DNA from: Macrocystis pyrifera
Taxonomy: Eukaryota > Sar > Phaeophyceae > Laminariales > Laminariaceae
Length of the DNA: 64,000 nucleotides
NCBI GenBank assembly: GCA_031763025.1
Contig: JASSKH010000001.1
Coordinates: 12,007,102-12,071,101, forward strand
Direction of reading: 5' to 3'
In this document: positions 22,616 to 36,078 of the stretch, in pieces
Position numbering within the stretch: position 1 is the stretch's first letter
How the letters are laid out: each line of letters opens with the position of its first letter
The notes under the pieces: model-generated
Told to the model about the DNA's origin: nothing
Database searches by the model: none
What the model saw: the letters and a program-made list of their open reading frames with translations, nothing else
Program-made: the position numbers and the translations under genes

Positions 22616-23400
22616 TTTGCGTACAACAGTTTATCAATTGCCAGTGTGGCCCTGCCAAGACAATACATTCGTGATGACTAGCCGACAAAATGACTATGCT
22701 TATGCTGGTCAAGCAGCAGCACCGGCTGCTGTAGCAATCGCACCCGCCGCTACACTTGCTGCCCCAACATCTGTTTCTGCGTCAACAGCTGCTGCGATCG
22801 ATATCTCATCCAAAGGAGCATATACGCCACGCGCCAGCGATCTTTTGACGGAAGCTTTCAAGACTGCAGCACCACGTATCGTTGTCATTCTACAACTGCA
22901 CACACAAATGTAGACGTCGTTACATATCCAAAGATCGCTCCAGTGAAGGCATAATTTATCAGGTTTTGTAGATAGTTCGGTCCAAGCGGAGTCAGCGGAA
23001 ACCGTGAAACGCTTCCTAGGTCGCAGAGATGGCACACGGTGTCCGCTGGGCACCAACAAAGGCAGAAAGGACCGTGAACAGTGGATTGGCTTTGGCGGAC
23101 GTCGTAGTAGAAACAGAAGATCGCCACATATCACGCGCCGTCACCCGCGCTGACCCGTGGAAACAGTTAGGCCGCGTCACGGGTGGGGCGGAGCTGCCCA
23201 TGTACAGAGTAAATCACAGAGACCGCGGCCCGGCACACCCCCATGATTTTTCGAGGGGATGTGCCGCTGCCCGGGCCGGCCAAAACCGCTTTCAAACATT
23301 TCCGGGCGTTCCCTTCTAAACTATTCTGGCCGACCCGGTCCGTGGGATGACAATGTTTGAATCGGCCCTGACCATCGGCCCGTGACAAGCCCGGTATACA
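22616..23400. mobile_element. GGCCCGG-rich decayed DNA-transposon-like element, copy 1 (right part)
   Basis: This copy shares with 36889-38122, 50730-51930 and 56654-57886 a GCTGCTG/Ala-codon-rich core and a right end dense in GGCCCGG and CGGCC motifs. The GC-rich left end is not recognisable here. Plus frame 22617-22913 (Ala/Pro/Thr-rich) is low-complexity and not conserved. Clustered GGCCSGGCC subterminal motifs resemble those of plant hAT elements, but the class assignment is inference. Confidence 0.4.
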
Positions 23401-26400
23401 ACGGTATGTTGGGTCATGGGGAAACGAGCAAAACACTTGCCACAAAAGGTGCTGTAAACTGGTGTCGGGTATAGTCCAGGTCAGTGAATATATAGCCCAA
23501 CATGGCAATGCATCCGGATCAATCTAAGGGGTGCATATGTCGCCGAATATGACTGCACGTTTTCACTCAAAGATGCCTTTGCTCGATCAATACATGAACG
23601 ATGACACAGCTTTATATGTAGGTGCATGATAACACGTGAGACATGGAGTACGCGAATACTTTTCCAATATATCACACATGTCACAGTTCCATATGGTACC
23701 AATGTAGCAGGTATGACATGCAACACTTGAAACCTATTTTTCCTAGCTCCACAAGGGTGGACAAGAGCTCTAGCTTCCAACTGTGTAGGCATAACGCCTG
23801 GTCTCTGCGGATGTGCATGCATGTCTTAAAATTGATGAGGACATGTACGCCCTAAAATTTGCCTACACCTCAAATACTCCCGATTTTTCCCAGTAACGTT
23901 CCCGTAGCACATTGTGCCATACACAGACAGAAACTCAACTGAGCTATATTCCCACAGGCATACCTCGCCAATAGTAGTAACTATTACCTTAAGAGCGAAC
24001 TATACAAATGCTGAGAATACTTGGAATGCCTATTTCCCCGTGCTGTTAACCGTTGCGTGCGTGGTTCCGTCGTCCGGACGACTTTCGTATTCAAACAGGC
24101 GACGCACCGTGTGCAAGGTGGACCTCATGGAAAATTCCTGAAACGAACGTGGTTGATCATAACATCCAAGTTTAGAAATTGTTTTTGACAAAATATATGC
24201 TGAGAGTGTATCTTGCGAATCGTAGACCCCTTCTACGCTGACATATCCCGAAGAACATTTTAGCATTTTCCTATTACGGGAGACCATAGTTAATAGGACC
24301 TATGGTATACAAAAAAACCTATACATTTACCTATTTCTAATATCAACACTAGGTTCTATTTAAATTTTTCCCCGTAACAAAACAAGGAGAGCAGGCGCGG
24401 CGCAACCCCCAAAGTACCCACATTAGGGCTTTTAGATGCCCCTTATTACTTCGTTCACCGGTCTCAACCAACGGTTTGGAATAGTGGCAGTAGGTCACTT
24501 CGAAAAACGTTCGACGACACCAGTGAATCTACGAGGAATGACTCAGCCAGACAACGCACGCACAGGTGTTGGTGATGCTCTTCAACGCGACCAATCCCCA
24601 TACGTTCATTAAAACAGTATAAATTATGCAAGGGAGAACGAGTGAAACACTTACACCAAGTGGTGTCGTATTGGCGTGCTCTACATATTCCAGACAACAT
24701 CTTGTAAAAGCAAATTTGATGATGTATCTAGATGGAGCGAAAGGCTATACATATTGCGGTGTGTATCTTCATTTTGCTCAACAATGGAAGGAACGGCTTC
24801 AATAAGTTCGATATGACATGAGAGGGGTTCTACGATCGAAATTAGTTCCACAATATCTTGTCTTATATGCCCCCCCAAGGTATATTGCGGAATTCAACGG
24901 GGTCTAAAGTGTAAGTACGACTGATGCTGCACGCATCTCGTACGTGTGCGTACGCATTATGCCCAACAATGAAGGGCATTAGTCAGATGTTCATCCTTTA
25001 CCTAACCCCCGGCAATATTATATATATATTATCTATGGGTTATATGAGTTGGGTTGGCGTCGGTTGGCAACAACACTGTAAAACATGCCGCTCACTACGT
25101 GAGCTAGTCATCCAGGGTACCGTTTTTTTTAATTTTTTTTTGGGGTCGCCCACAGCTGGTCGTTCTAGTTAGATCATATGTGCGAAGTGAAGAACCTTTA
25201 CTCTGCACAAGGGAATTGATCGTGTCTCGTATTTTTCAAAGCAAGGTACCCAAGAAGCAGTTACATAGTACTCCCATTGCTGTCTCTGGAAGTGGCTACA
25301 CCGGAAATTAAACTAACTCATTGAATCTGTCATCCATATGCAAGTCCGCCTCACGCGGTTCTTAATAGGATGCAGCTCACCCTTCATGCTACTCGCCGGA
25401 CACCTGACGGCGCTTCGAGCTTGGTGCATGCAATGTCTGCCTGGTCGGTGAAAACCCGACATGCTCCGTCCCGGCATTGTAGGGATGCGAGGGTTCATGG
25501 TCATACGACTACGGCCATGCATGATATCGAGCACATCTCTCCTGTCGAGTACACCCCCCCCCCCGCGGTAAGGACGCCGTGGTGGCTTAGATTTTGTTTT
25601 TCCCCAATCTGGTACCCCTAGACTAAAATGCCTTGTATGACAAGCAGACCCGACACCATAAACTTGGTTCTCGCTCGCGACGAATCGGAGTCCACCTGTA
25701 CGACGTATACAGCAACATACGAAATATGACGGAAACATGTGAAGACAACGGGGGGTATCGAACATCGTTCACGTACACATCAATTCACACACACACGGTT
25801 TGCTTGCCCTTACAGATGTTGTGGCAAATCACGCGCTTTAAGTAAACCCAGTCCTGTGCACGTGTACATGTCAACCTTGTGCGTGGAATACATTGACTAT
25901 TCCGTTATTCCGGGGCACCATAGTATTTGTGGGTAAAAATAGTTAAACATAGAGTACGTTATATTTACCGTAGGTCCTATATGCTTCGGTCCCCCGTAAT
26001 AGTATATGAAAAATATTTTGTACTCAGAGCTGAAGTCATGACTGATATATATTCACTCCCCCGCAATGCCCCTCTCCCTCCTTGATTTGAAATTCTTCTG
26101 GATACAAAACCAGTCATCGCACAGGGACAAAATCCCCGATATTTTTGCTGACTGCCAATAAACAACTCTCACGAAAATGAGGCAAGGTCAATGCCCTATG
26201 ATAACTAACTGCTTCTTCCAGATGTATACCCTACATACCATACCTCCTTCTCAACGATGGTCCTTGATACCACATAACGAACATTTTTTATGGAGATTTA
26301 ATTGACACGTGCGTGTGAAAGAACGTGCGTGGCTGATCAGACGTCATCATGCAAGCTGCATCTTCCAATCCTAGAATCTACAATGTTTCTCTCTGTCAGC

Positions 26401-26550
26401 CATGCAGTTGATGTCCACGTAAATCAGTTTGGGATGTCGAAGCACGCATATTATTGTAGCTAGTGTTGGCTGATTTTACCAATGTTACTAGTTTCTCACA
26501 ACTCCCATGTATTGATAAAGCAATGCATATATATGGAACACCCGAACATT
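23401..26550. other. Unit sequence before gene C, no gene
   Basis: Blocks here align with 38200-40600, 8900-11900 and 34960-35740. The 25630-26430 part is highly similar to 34960-35730 and 54720-55500. There is an 11-base C run at 25554-25564. No supported gene was found. Confidence 0.45.
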
Positions 26551-26554
26551 TATT

Positions 26555-27575
26555 GTTGTCTTGATATTATATCGTCCTTTCTGCCCAGCCCCATCAGCAC
26601 ACCCAATGTCCGTGCATAATCCTTATCCTAGAGAGATACTGATCCTGTGGTCACACAATGTGAGACGGAGGAAGACCAAAAAAACTATAAGAAATGGCAA
26701 ATTCAAGGGTCAAGCAAGTGAAGTGTCAGCTTACGGGGTACGAGAACATAAGAACACAAGCAAGACTATAAAATAGCAACCGATAGACAATAAAACAAAA
26801 CTAAATTACATTTATTATGCTTGCCTTCCGAAAATATAGCGTAGATGCCGTTCCAATATACCGGTAAACCCAATACCCCTTCGTAGATCAGCACTATCTC
26901 TCATACGCTTCTCTGCCAGCCGTTTCTCAATTTCCATTCCTCACAGCATTTCATTTCAGCTACCGGTATATTATTTCCTATTCCTCATAAACGCAAAGCC
27001 ATGAAACAGAATACCAATGACGCCAGGAGACCAGAAAGGCTGCTAGACGGAAAGTATACCTACTCAGGAAGTACAGATAGCTGCCGTGCGGACGAAGCAA
27101 CACAAAGTAGGGGAAGATACCGGCATTCGGACGGCGGGTCGGGGGAAGGAAACAAAGGTAGAGACAAGGCAACAGGCACGAAGGATGGAAGAGAGAATAA
27201 AACGAGAACATCGTACTCCAGACAGTGCTAGTAACATGAGCGCCTGTCTGAGCTAGAAAATCGATTCAGGAACGTAGCCACACCCATTGCCGTCTGAATT
27301 CTACTCCTGTCAATAGCGGTGCCAAGTGTCAGTACGATCGCTGTCGAGGCCCCCCCTCCTATTGAATAACTCAACAAGAAACATACTAAACCTGCTAAAC
27401 TTCAAGAGCTAGTCGAACCGATACCTACCCACCCAATCTGTCATTTGTTTTAGACATTCGTCGACAGCCGTATCGGTTCGGCTGCCCCCCCTCCCATCTC
27501 CCCTCCCCCCCCTCGCATCGGCGCGGCCGGCATCTCTGTGCCTCGTCTCCGTGTCACCATGATACAAACTATATC
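26555..27575. mobile_element. About 1-kb insertion specific to unit C upstream region, class unknown
   Basis: The flanks match continuous sequence in other units (about 11640-11690 and 40330-40390), so this piece is an insertion. The ends show a short inverted match (TTGATAT at the left, ATATCAA at the right). No target duplication is clear. The only ATG frame inside (27001-27231, 76 codons) is low-complexity and polar. No transposase was recognised. Confidence 0.4.
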
Positions 27576-28262
27576 AAATATAACATAACTCTATGCATGG
27601 TACCAGAAAAGAAAAGCATGATACGAAACGGACTGAAATTAGCACACATTATTACAACTATGTTTGCTAGAACTTCCTCTTTCACATTGATGGGCAATGA
27701 AATCGCATATCTCTAGGTTAGAATCATGCAGGTCGAGAATGTGTATACGGTCGGGCGCACTTGGCGTGAACATAGACCTTCGGAAACGCGCCTAGAAGGA
27801 TTTTAGTTTGGATTCCCATAGGTGACGCCTACGCGTAAGACATTGCGCTATTCTTCGACGGAAAACAATGTGAACTCTAAGATCATCAAAATGTTCGGAG
27901 AGACTGGTTGTCGGTGCGTAAACAAAGGATTGTGCTGCTGCGATGGTCGAGAGTCTCTTTTGCCGTCCTTTGACGTTGTTACTTCGTGGTTCCGTCGTCA
28001 CGACGATTTCCAGTTTGTCAACGAACGACGCGCCGTGTGCAAGCACAAATATCGTTGAATATTCTGAGCTCGAGTTAGTGAGTCACTACACTCCGACTTG
28101 GGAATGGCTTCAACAAATTGAAAGCGCGGGTACGTCCCGCCTAATAGTAGACCACACGCACACTCAAACAGCGAGACGAATATGCTATGGCTTCTTAGAG
28201 GAAATACGGGCGCCGTTGTTACAACACATGACGTACACCATTTCGGGAGTTTAAACGTTTCC
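27576..28262. other. Upstream unit sequence of gene C
   Basis: The sequence aligns with about 11690-12350 and 40390-41030. It may contain distal promoter elements. No coding frame was found. Confidence 0.4.
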
Positions 28263-28381
28263 GTATTGTTTCCCCGTTTTCAGCAACAAGCTTGGCATAC
28301 GCGCCACCTCATTCCGCATTCTCCAAACCTACTACCCCCTATCATACCTCACTACATATTTGTACCCAAACCTCCATCACC
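28263..28381 (+). promoter_or_regulatory. Conserved upstream / 5' UTR block of gene C
   Basis: Shares with genes B, D and E the CAGCAACAAGCTTGGC-like element, a C/T/A-rich leader and CTCCATCACC before the ATG. Confidence 0.5.
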
Positions 28382-30111
28382 ATGCAGTTTTACGCTATCC
28401 TGGCCACCATGTTGGCTGCCACCGTCGGCACTACCTCAGGTACGAACATTCAAGGGTGTGGCCAACGTTGTCGTGCTTGGTTTCACGGTAGTGAAAATGC
28501 ATTTGTGTACCCCCCCCCCCCCAGCTCGTGTCAGGACTATCGAGCAGTTGTTTGCGCTCTTGGCGCATGTTGTCATCCTTAGTTTCAGAGCGATGCGAAT
28601 AAATAGGGGTATTTATCCGTTCGGAGCAGGACGATGGAGTTGTTGCTTGTGCGATGGATGATAACTGTCATCATGGCGCTGGAGCGTTCGGGTTAAATAT
28701 TGCGCCCATTTCCAAGAACAGATGTATACCGCTCGTATAAAGCACATAGGGTATGAGGGCGTCCGGCGGTGAGGATATCAACAATCTCGAGCCAACCATG
28801 GCGTGATTTCTGCCGATTTCCAGTGCTTATTCGACCTTTCTTTATCCCCGACGTGAAGTTGATGTAAGGAAATGGGCAAGACTCGGTCTCACGGACTGAT
28901 TGAGTGGTCCAGAACCTACCTTGCCCAAAAGGCTAAATAAGAGGGATACAATCCAACATTGTACTGGGAGCCGTCATTATGTGTAGCATCCAAGCATTTA
29001 CCGTAGTTACAACGTTGCATACGTGACTACACAGCACGAGAATCCGTACCTGGTGTATGCGTATGGTTTATGCTATCAGGCATTTTTTTAACCGGGCAGA
29101 CGTACGTACCGCAGTAATAATCACGATTTGATTCAACCTGGTTCGTGTGAAATACCCATTTTGTTAGAAGCTCACAGGTATTTTTTTAGTCCTACCTAGG
29201 AACGGAATGCTGTATAAATGGCGTTACCAAAGACGTCGACCCCCTCCCCGAGTTCAACACAGGCATTGGTGTGCTTGCCTTAGTTTGCTGGACACATTTA
29301 TTAAACTTCCTATGATATACGTAACTACTAATCGTACGCAGCTTCGACAAACCCCCATTGTTTCGGTGCGCACTCTTTGAGGAGCAACATCGGAATCATC
29401 TTGCATTTAAGTAGGCAGTATTGAACGTCCAATGAATATTTAACACAACCGATATGACCATCAATGTGAGTACATGAGTGCTAGAATAGATTGAGATATT
29501 CGCAGGAAAGGTAGACATCACCGAATAAGGAAACCTTAACGCAGAGCCTTTCACGCTGCTCTCTTTACATCATAAGAGAACTCGCAGAAACAGAACGTTC
29601 GAGGTAGTATACAGAGCCTTATCATTTTACGCACTGACCTTCATCGTACCCGTCCCACAACGTCCTTATGCTAGCTCTGGTCGACGCAAGCCAGCGGACC
29701 CGGGTCGATGTCACGGCTAATGGGTACGACACAAGGAAATCTGGGAGTGGCTGCAGCCCTAAAGGTTGCCTACCAGAAAATACGCAGGACAACGATATCT
29801 GGGCCAACTCTCGCTGGTCGTGCCAGGGTGATATCCTCGATAGCTCAGATGAGGACGATGGATGCTGCATCACGTACCACTTCGAGGAACCTCAGGACAT
29901 TGAGAAGATTCGAACCGCTTTCCACCTGGGTACGTCTAGAACCCGGACGTTGGACGTGTTCGATAACCATGACTACCACAGCACCATCTCGTCCAGCGGC
30001 AAGACGAACGGATTGCAGACGTACGACCTGTACACCGACGAAATTAAGGAGCTTAAGCTTTGCCTTTTCGACCCTAAGTGGAACACCGACGTCTGGCTGA
30101 GCATCACCGAG
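28382..30111 (+). CDS. Gene C: secreted discoidin-like (F5/8C-like) protein
   Basis: Exon 1 (28382-28439) encodes MQFYAILATMLAATVGTTS, a typical signal peptide with a hydrophobic core and small residues before the cut. It ends in phase 1 at a GTACGA donor. Intron 1 is 1,235 bp and contains a 13-base C run (28510-28522); it ends at TGCTAG. Exon 2 (29675-30111) completes a 165-codon frame with the six family cysteines, SRWSC, GCCITY, FEEPQDIEKI, LGTSRTRTLDVF and DVWLSITE. It ends in phase 0 at a GTGTGT donor. The domain resembles a discoidin/F5/8C jelly-roll, so extracellular glycan binding is the likely role. The last exon is not resolved: the equivalent of the exon-3 block (from about 30609) has stops in the frame used in copies A and B. 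Copy-specific changes include R29 for the usual Trp, L133 and I143. Confidence 0.75.
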
Positions 30112-33100
30112 GTGTGTCGTGATACATTATACTCTCAAGATGTTGTATACCTGTAAGACATGCATTTTAACATGTTATGAGGGTACCACACCGATTTCCG
30201 CTTCTGCTTTCGACGTTCGCTACGGCTTAAATAGTTGGTTTGCAGGCTATCGGAGGTATCACAAGTTGCGGCTAGGTGTTCGATGCACTCCACGGAGAAT
30301 GGTTGAAAAATTCCCCGAGTCGAAATGTGTCTGCACGCCAACGCACCCATATCGATGGAATCCAATAGGTGTTTATTCCATTTCATTCCAAATGAAGTGC
30401 GGAACACAGCAAATACGTTGTTATTCGCCCTCCATCCGCCATTGTACTAAAAGCAAGTATCTTTACGCGAAATTTACACGGGGTACCACGGCGCAAAACA
30501 AACCCGTACTTGGACAATGGGTATCGCTCGCTTGAGGTATCAATGATAACGTTTGCGAGGTCCATGGCCATCGTCCGCCGACCATTGTTTTGTTAGTCAC
30601 CACCAGGTTGCATAGGAACCAAACCGAAATGAGTCCACGTAACCGGCAAAGCAGGGGATTGCTGCATTTTTGAGTGAGAAATATCCCACGAGATATACGT
30701 TACATGTAAACTTTGCCAGTGTTGTATTGTTCTTGTTGCAACTTAATTTTAATAACCACTCGAATACCACCTGCTTAATGTTGACACACGTACACGAATG
30801 TCTACTGAGCCTCTGTAGCGGTCACGGTACCCAACGTCTGGACATTCATGACACAAAACGATTTCTCGAATAGACAATACCACAGCTACAACAATATTCT
30901 TTGTCAAGGGTCATAGCCCATAAAGGGGCATGTATAGACATGCATCAACTTTACGTTTGCTCATTGTTGAAAATGTGATAAATACGTATGTACGTTGTAG
31001 AAACCGTGATGGAAACCCACATACGATATGCACGATTCTACGTTTTCGCCGCCCTATATCATCACCGCCTCCATACCATGTAGTACAATATATTCTATAT
31101 TACAAAGAGGACTTCGCCCCGGCGGGCTGAGGGGCTTCGCCGTTGCGGGGTCTCGCCCGTCTTGCCCCTGACATGTTCGTAATGACGAAGGATGTTAGGA
31201 AATCGAGGTCGTAAAAGTAACAGTACTGCCAAGGTGTACATTGAAAACAAAATGTTGTTGGGTAAAGAGCAATATACCTCTGAGATCACCTTTGACGAAC
31301 AAGCAAGAAACCAAGTTCCGTGCATGCCTGTAATGACGGAACATATAGGAAACTTCAAGCAGCAAGTGCGGAGGCATGCCTTAAAAAACTTCGGGTCTGA
31401 GTCACAACATGAACAACACCGGGGAATATTTGTTTAAAACATACACAATTGTGTGGTTTTGTCGTCCGGCAGTCTGCTTGACACCTGGCGCACTGTGTAT
31501 ATTAACGGCTTAGCTGAATAGCACAGTCGTGGCCATGAAGTACTCTAAATGCAGAATTTCACGTAGGTATTGTCCCCATCTCGCATCTCTGTAAACTGTT
31601 GTCTTACCGTCTCCACTGTTAGGCCTATTCGAAGGTGCCGTTGTAACCTGCTGCCACTTGTTCGTATAGCGGCAGCGACAGGACTACTTGGAATGGAAAT
31701 ATTTTCACTTTTTTGTTACCCCCTTGATGGTATCAATATAATAACATGATAAACAACGTCAGCAACGGAGAGAAGCAGCACAGCAAATACATTGTGCGGA
31801 ACCAAAAAAAGAGAACAAGTTACATGTGTGTACCTACTACCCACATAAACAAAGAACGATCCCTGTTGCAATACAAACCTTCGTGTGGCCCGGTGAATTC
31901 GACAATAGGCTTCGTTGAACCAAGCTGGAAAATATATACTGAGCGATAGAATGGTGCCTTCCCATGTGCACAACAAGAAACTTAAAATCGGGACAACGAT
32001 TTGTTGAAAAATACGGTATTTTTCCCGCCCCTTGGACGCATTGCGATCGGTCAAAGATATCCCCTGGCAGGATCGGTGGGGGCGAGGAAGGTGAGATAAG
32101 TCCAGCAAGCAGCGCACCGATGGGTGGGCCTCATTTTCAGTTTGGCTGTTGACGGCTGAACACCTAGAACAAATTCTACTTCCACATAGCTGAGGGCTAA
32201 CCTCAGGGGCCATTATGTCGATAATCATTCCGCGGATACGTGTTCGCCGAAGGCGTTCCTTAGCTCTAAACAACTACACAATACAGATAATTCGGCTTTC
32301 TACCCGATTCGGCTTTTTGCCCGATTGCTGGTTTTTCGGCTTTTCATCCGGTGTCATTAATGCGTACGCCCGAGTAACATCTACTTCAACAAACCAACCG
32401 GAACGTATTCCGAGCCATTCAACCGCTCCATTCCAAGGAAGCCCCCACAATTCGTTGCATATTTTTCAAAACCAAATCCAGGATAAGACACCTGCGAAAG
32501 TACGGCCTTAAACGCCGCAACATGCAAACGAAATGCATTCGTTTTCCTCGTTCCTACTTAATCCAATCAATGAACAAGATCACCCACTCAAGCCCAAGAT
32601 CAACCACTCAAGCCCAAAACATGAAACCGAGTAGTGGTTGCTGTCGTCATAATCCAGCGCCTGCTTCTCACTGTTGAATCTTGTGAATGCTAATCTACCA
32701 CTGGACGCGAACCTACCGCTGGACGCGAAACCGTCCCGTTGAACCAGATACCAACAACTACGTATGACGTTTTTCGTTGGGATCGGATGACGATGGATGT
32801 AAGATGATAAGCTCCTGGTGTCCAGTAACAAGGCTGCAGACGCCAACAAACGAACTCCATATAGCTCTGTTTCGCTGGTCACTCGGTGTCCGAGTAAACT
32901 AGACTGCCGGAAGACTGTACCTCTCAGAAAAACGTGGTATGGATTGCCTTTCGGAAAACATCCCTAGGACGGAGGCGATCCATTGATATTCAACATTGAA
33001 CATTGATATAATATACTTTCGGAGTCTCAACTCGGACGTCCACGATACGTCGTGCTGAGAATGACGCGACGATACCTCCCCCAGATCAAACTGGGTTATA

Positions 33101-33976
33101 ACTGTAATCTACCAGTATATAGGTACGGACGGGTTTCCACAATGACATGATTGATCCATCTCTCTACAGCTGAAACCAATTTCCCGCGTACATTTCCCGT
33201 CTGGATTAGGCTTGTTATCACGACGCCCACCTCCAGATTTGTTTAGCTGCTCACCGTGCGAAATGTAGTCTCAAGTATTTTGTTCTGACGAAACGTTGCT
33301 AAGACGTTCTTTACACTCTATTCCTCCGCACTCCTTGATGCATAATGGATCTTGGTGAAGTAACGTCTCCATCTAATCGAAGGGACCTGGACACCGTCAA
33401 GCGACCTGGGAGGAAGCCATGTGCCCTCTGCTTTTAAGCTGTGTTTCGTACGTATGTGTCTAAACTAGAGTCGCTTCAACGTAAGCTGGCCGTGTCCGCT
33501 ACCAGTGGATCCGATAACCGAGTATCCCTATGTATGTACTCCCTCGAGGTTTGACGCGCACTACTGTAGGCTGCACACACGTACGTATTCGATCATGATG
33601 CGAGCAGGGGATTGACACGCCCGTCTTTCGTCAAGGAAGGTTTGCATTCCGTGTGGAGGCATTGCAGAAGGTGGCAAACCCCACTACGGTGTGATAATCT
33701 TTGAGTTCGGTGTGCGTGATGTATTGATACGTTGTGCGTTGTCCGACATGACTTTGTATTGGCCGATTTTGTTTTCAAGACGTCTATCTGTGTACACTAT
33801 AGCACGACCGCTACGGTTGCTTCCGCGTAGTATATACTGCCCACCACGTATGCACCATTGCAGCAAGGTCATTCGTTATACCGGATGACTGCTCCATGTA
33901 TTTAGAGTCAGTATACGGTGATAAGAATTTATCGTGGGTTTTTGTAGGAATTCGTGGATGTAGTGTGGACCGCAGC
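30112..33976. other. Downstream unit sequence of gene C, no confirmed gene
   Basis: This keeps the block order seen after genes A and B: GC-rich block at about 31110-31180, then 31680-32180, 32580-32760 and block G at about 33320-33470. Here block G has lost RPGG to a deletion. Frames are broken. I see no independent gene. Confidence 0.45.
33320..33470. repeat. Unit block 'G', damaged copy in unit C
   Basis: Homologous to 4790-4975, but with a deletion before GATCTTGGTGAAGTAACG that closes the plus frame. Confidence 0.35.
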
Positions 33977-34100
33977 GTTTGTATGGACGCACATATGTAG
34001 ACTAGGTCAGGCCGCAGAGCACGATCGGGGCGGAGTGGACATGATAGACGTCAACCGTGTGAGTCAGAATTGACGCGTGTCGCCAGCATTTGGTCGACAA
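33977..34100 (+). repeat. R repeat, copy 1 (124 bp)
   Basis: Nearly identical to 35741-35864 and 55510-55633. Older relatives lie near 18600 and 46540, where the sequence continues into TACGTGG after GACAA. Here it instead breaks off at AAT and continues into unrelated unit sequence, marking a deletion junction. Confidence 0.8.
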
Positions 34101-35740
34101 TTTGTATCCCAGCATGCATATATACAACTCTTACGAATTTGAGGGAAGCCCATCACTCAGTGATGACCAGCTGCTGAACAGAGCTTCTTCCAGACAGACG
34201 ATACCTTTCCATACGCAACATTCAAGGATATCAAGTCGACACGCGATCGTAACACGAACTGGTTGATTCGGCGTCGTTAAGTTGCACGCTTGAAATTCTT
34301 GCATTTATGACGTTTGTTTCGCACTGTGCTACCACGCATGTAATTGATGTCGACGTACTGTAGTTCGGGTTACCGTGGAAAATATCTAAATGTGGCTGTG
34401 GTTCGTTGCATTCTAACGATATAACACAATTATAGATGTCATTGCTACGCAAGACAAGGCAGCTGCATGTGTAGTGCCAATAAAATATTTGAGGGGTACA
34501 CATGTGACGCTATACCACAATTGCAAGGATAACACAGAAAGCAAAGATTCGGTACGGAACGGACTAAACATGTACTTCAACTGTTTTACACAGGTGTGTT
34601 TAAACACCCCTCTTGAGAATTGTTGGGCATCGAAACGACGCTGGCACCTAAGCGTACCCTGGTTCCCGGGTTTCCGGAGACTCAAATCTCTAGATATTTC
34701 GTCTAAACAGAAACAACATATCTATCATAACACGCTGCGTTGAGAACGTCGGCTGGTTCGAACTCACCGGAGAGCGACGGTGACATGTTAGAGGTTCATC
34801 ACAGGAGCTTCGTTTTCTCTCGAGGTTGATCCCCCGCAGGATCTGCCCAGAGGTCTATATACCTCTACTAACAGGTGCTCCCGCGGTGCCAGAAGTTGGA
34901 CGAAATTCAAGATGCACAAAATGAGACAATAAACAACCGTTAACTAAACGTTTTCAAAAATGCCTTGTCTGACAAGCAGACCCGACACCATACACTTGGT
35001 TCTCGCTCGCGACGAACCGGAGTCCACCTGTACGACGTATACAGCAAAATACGAAATATGACGGAAACATGTGAAGACAACGGGGGGTATCGAACATCGT
35101 TCACGTACACATCAATTCATACACACACGGTTTGCTTGCCCTTACAGATGTTGTGGCAAATCACGCGCTTTAAGTAAACCCAGTCCTGTGCACGTGTGCA
35201 TATCAACCTTGTGCGTGGAATACATGGACTATTGCGTTATTCCGGGGCACCATAGTAAACATGACAAAATACAGTTGATAAAAATAGTTTAAAATATAGT
35301 ACGTTTTATGTACCATAGGTCCTATATGCTTCGGTCCCCCGTAATAGTATACGCAATATATTTTGCACTACTGAGAGCTGAAGTCATGACTGATATATAT
35401 TCACTCCCCTCTCCCTCCATGATTTGAAATTCTTGTGGACACAAATCCAGTCATCGCACAGGGACAAAATCCCCGATATTTTTGCTGACTGCCAATAAAC
35501 AACTCTCACGAAAATTAGGCAAGGTCAATGCCCTATGATAACTAACTGCTTCTTCCAGATGTATACCCTACATACCATACCTCCTTCTCAACGATGGTCC
35601 TTGATGCCACCTAATGAAACTTTTAAGGAGATTTAATTGACACGTGCGTGTGAAAGAACGTGCGTGGCTGATCAGACGTCATCATGCAAGCTGCATATTC
35701 CAATCCTAGAATCTACTATGTTTCTCTCTATCAGCCATAT
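33977..35740. repeat. Truncated first unit of the recent tandem array
   Basis: The R repeat (33977-34100) is joined directly to the tail sequence that in the next unit starts at 53856. The joint has a 3-base AAT microhomology. The tail then runs to 35740 and meets the next R repeat. This is what remains of a full 19.8-kb unit after loss of about 18 kb. Confidence 0.65.
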
Positions 35741-35761
35741 GTTTGTATGTACGAACATATG
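35736..35761. other. Near-perfect 26-bp palindrome at the tandem-unit junction
   Basis: Arms CATATGTTTGTA and TACGAACATATG face each other around TG with a single mismatch. It sits exactly where the unit tail meets the R repeat, and is repeated at 55505-55530. The R copy at 33977 lacks the left arm. Confidence 0.7.
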
Positions 35762-35864
35762 TAGACTAGGTCAGGCCGCAGAGCACGATCGGGGCGGAGT
35801 CGACATGATAGACGTCAACCATGTGAGTCAGAATTGACGCGTGTCGCCAGCATTTGGTCGACAA
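35741..35864 (+). repeat. R repeat, copy 2 (124 bp)
   Basis: Matches 33977-34100 and 55510-55633. It is followed by the native continuation TACGTGGTACATAT. Confidence 0.8.
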
Positions 35865-35873
35865 TACGTGGTA

Positions 35874-35899
35874 CATATATATATATATATGTATATATT
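35874..35899. repeat. AT-rich microsatellite
   Basis: A run of TA dinucleotides that differs between this unit and its duplicate at 55642-55665. Confidence 0.7.
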
Positions 35900-36050
35900 G
35901 AAGATGTCCCTAACGATCATCGAGCAACGCATTGGTCAACTATATTCACAAATATTGGGTGTAGAAGCTGATGTTTCAACTCAATTCGAGGGGTGAGTGT
36001 CCCGCGAAAGCAGCAATATTTTCCCATGAAGAACTAATTATTCACCCCCT

Positions 36051-36078
36051 CCCCTCTCGCCCCCCTTGTCGAGAGGGG
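36051..36078 (+). other. Conserved hairpin, CCCCTCTCG / CGAGAGGGG
   Basis: A 9-bp perfect stem around a 10-base C-rich loop, repeated at 55818-55845. A related 8-bp stem at 46846-46876 keeps pairing with a different loop. Its role is unknown. Confidence 0.55.

Noticed and set aside
35741-35864. R repeats as LTRs of a 1.8-kb element (33977-35864)
   Set aside because: The sequence between them is ordinary unit tail found elsewhere in its native context, so deletion within a tandem array explains it better than retrotransposition.
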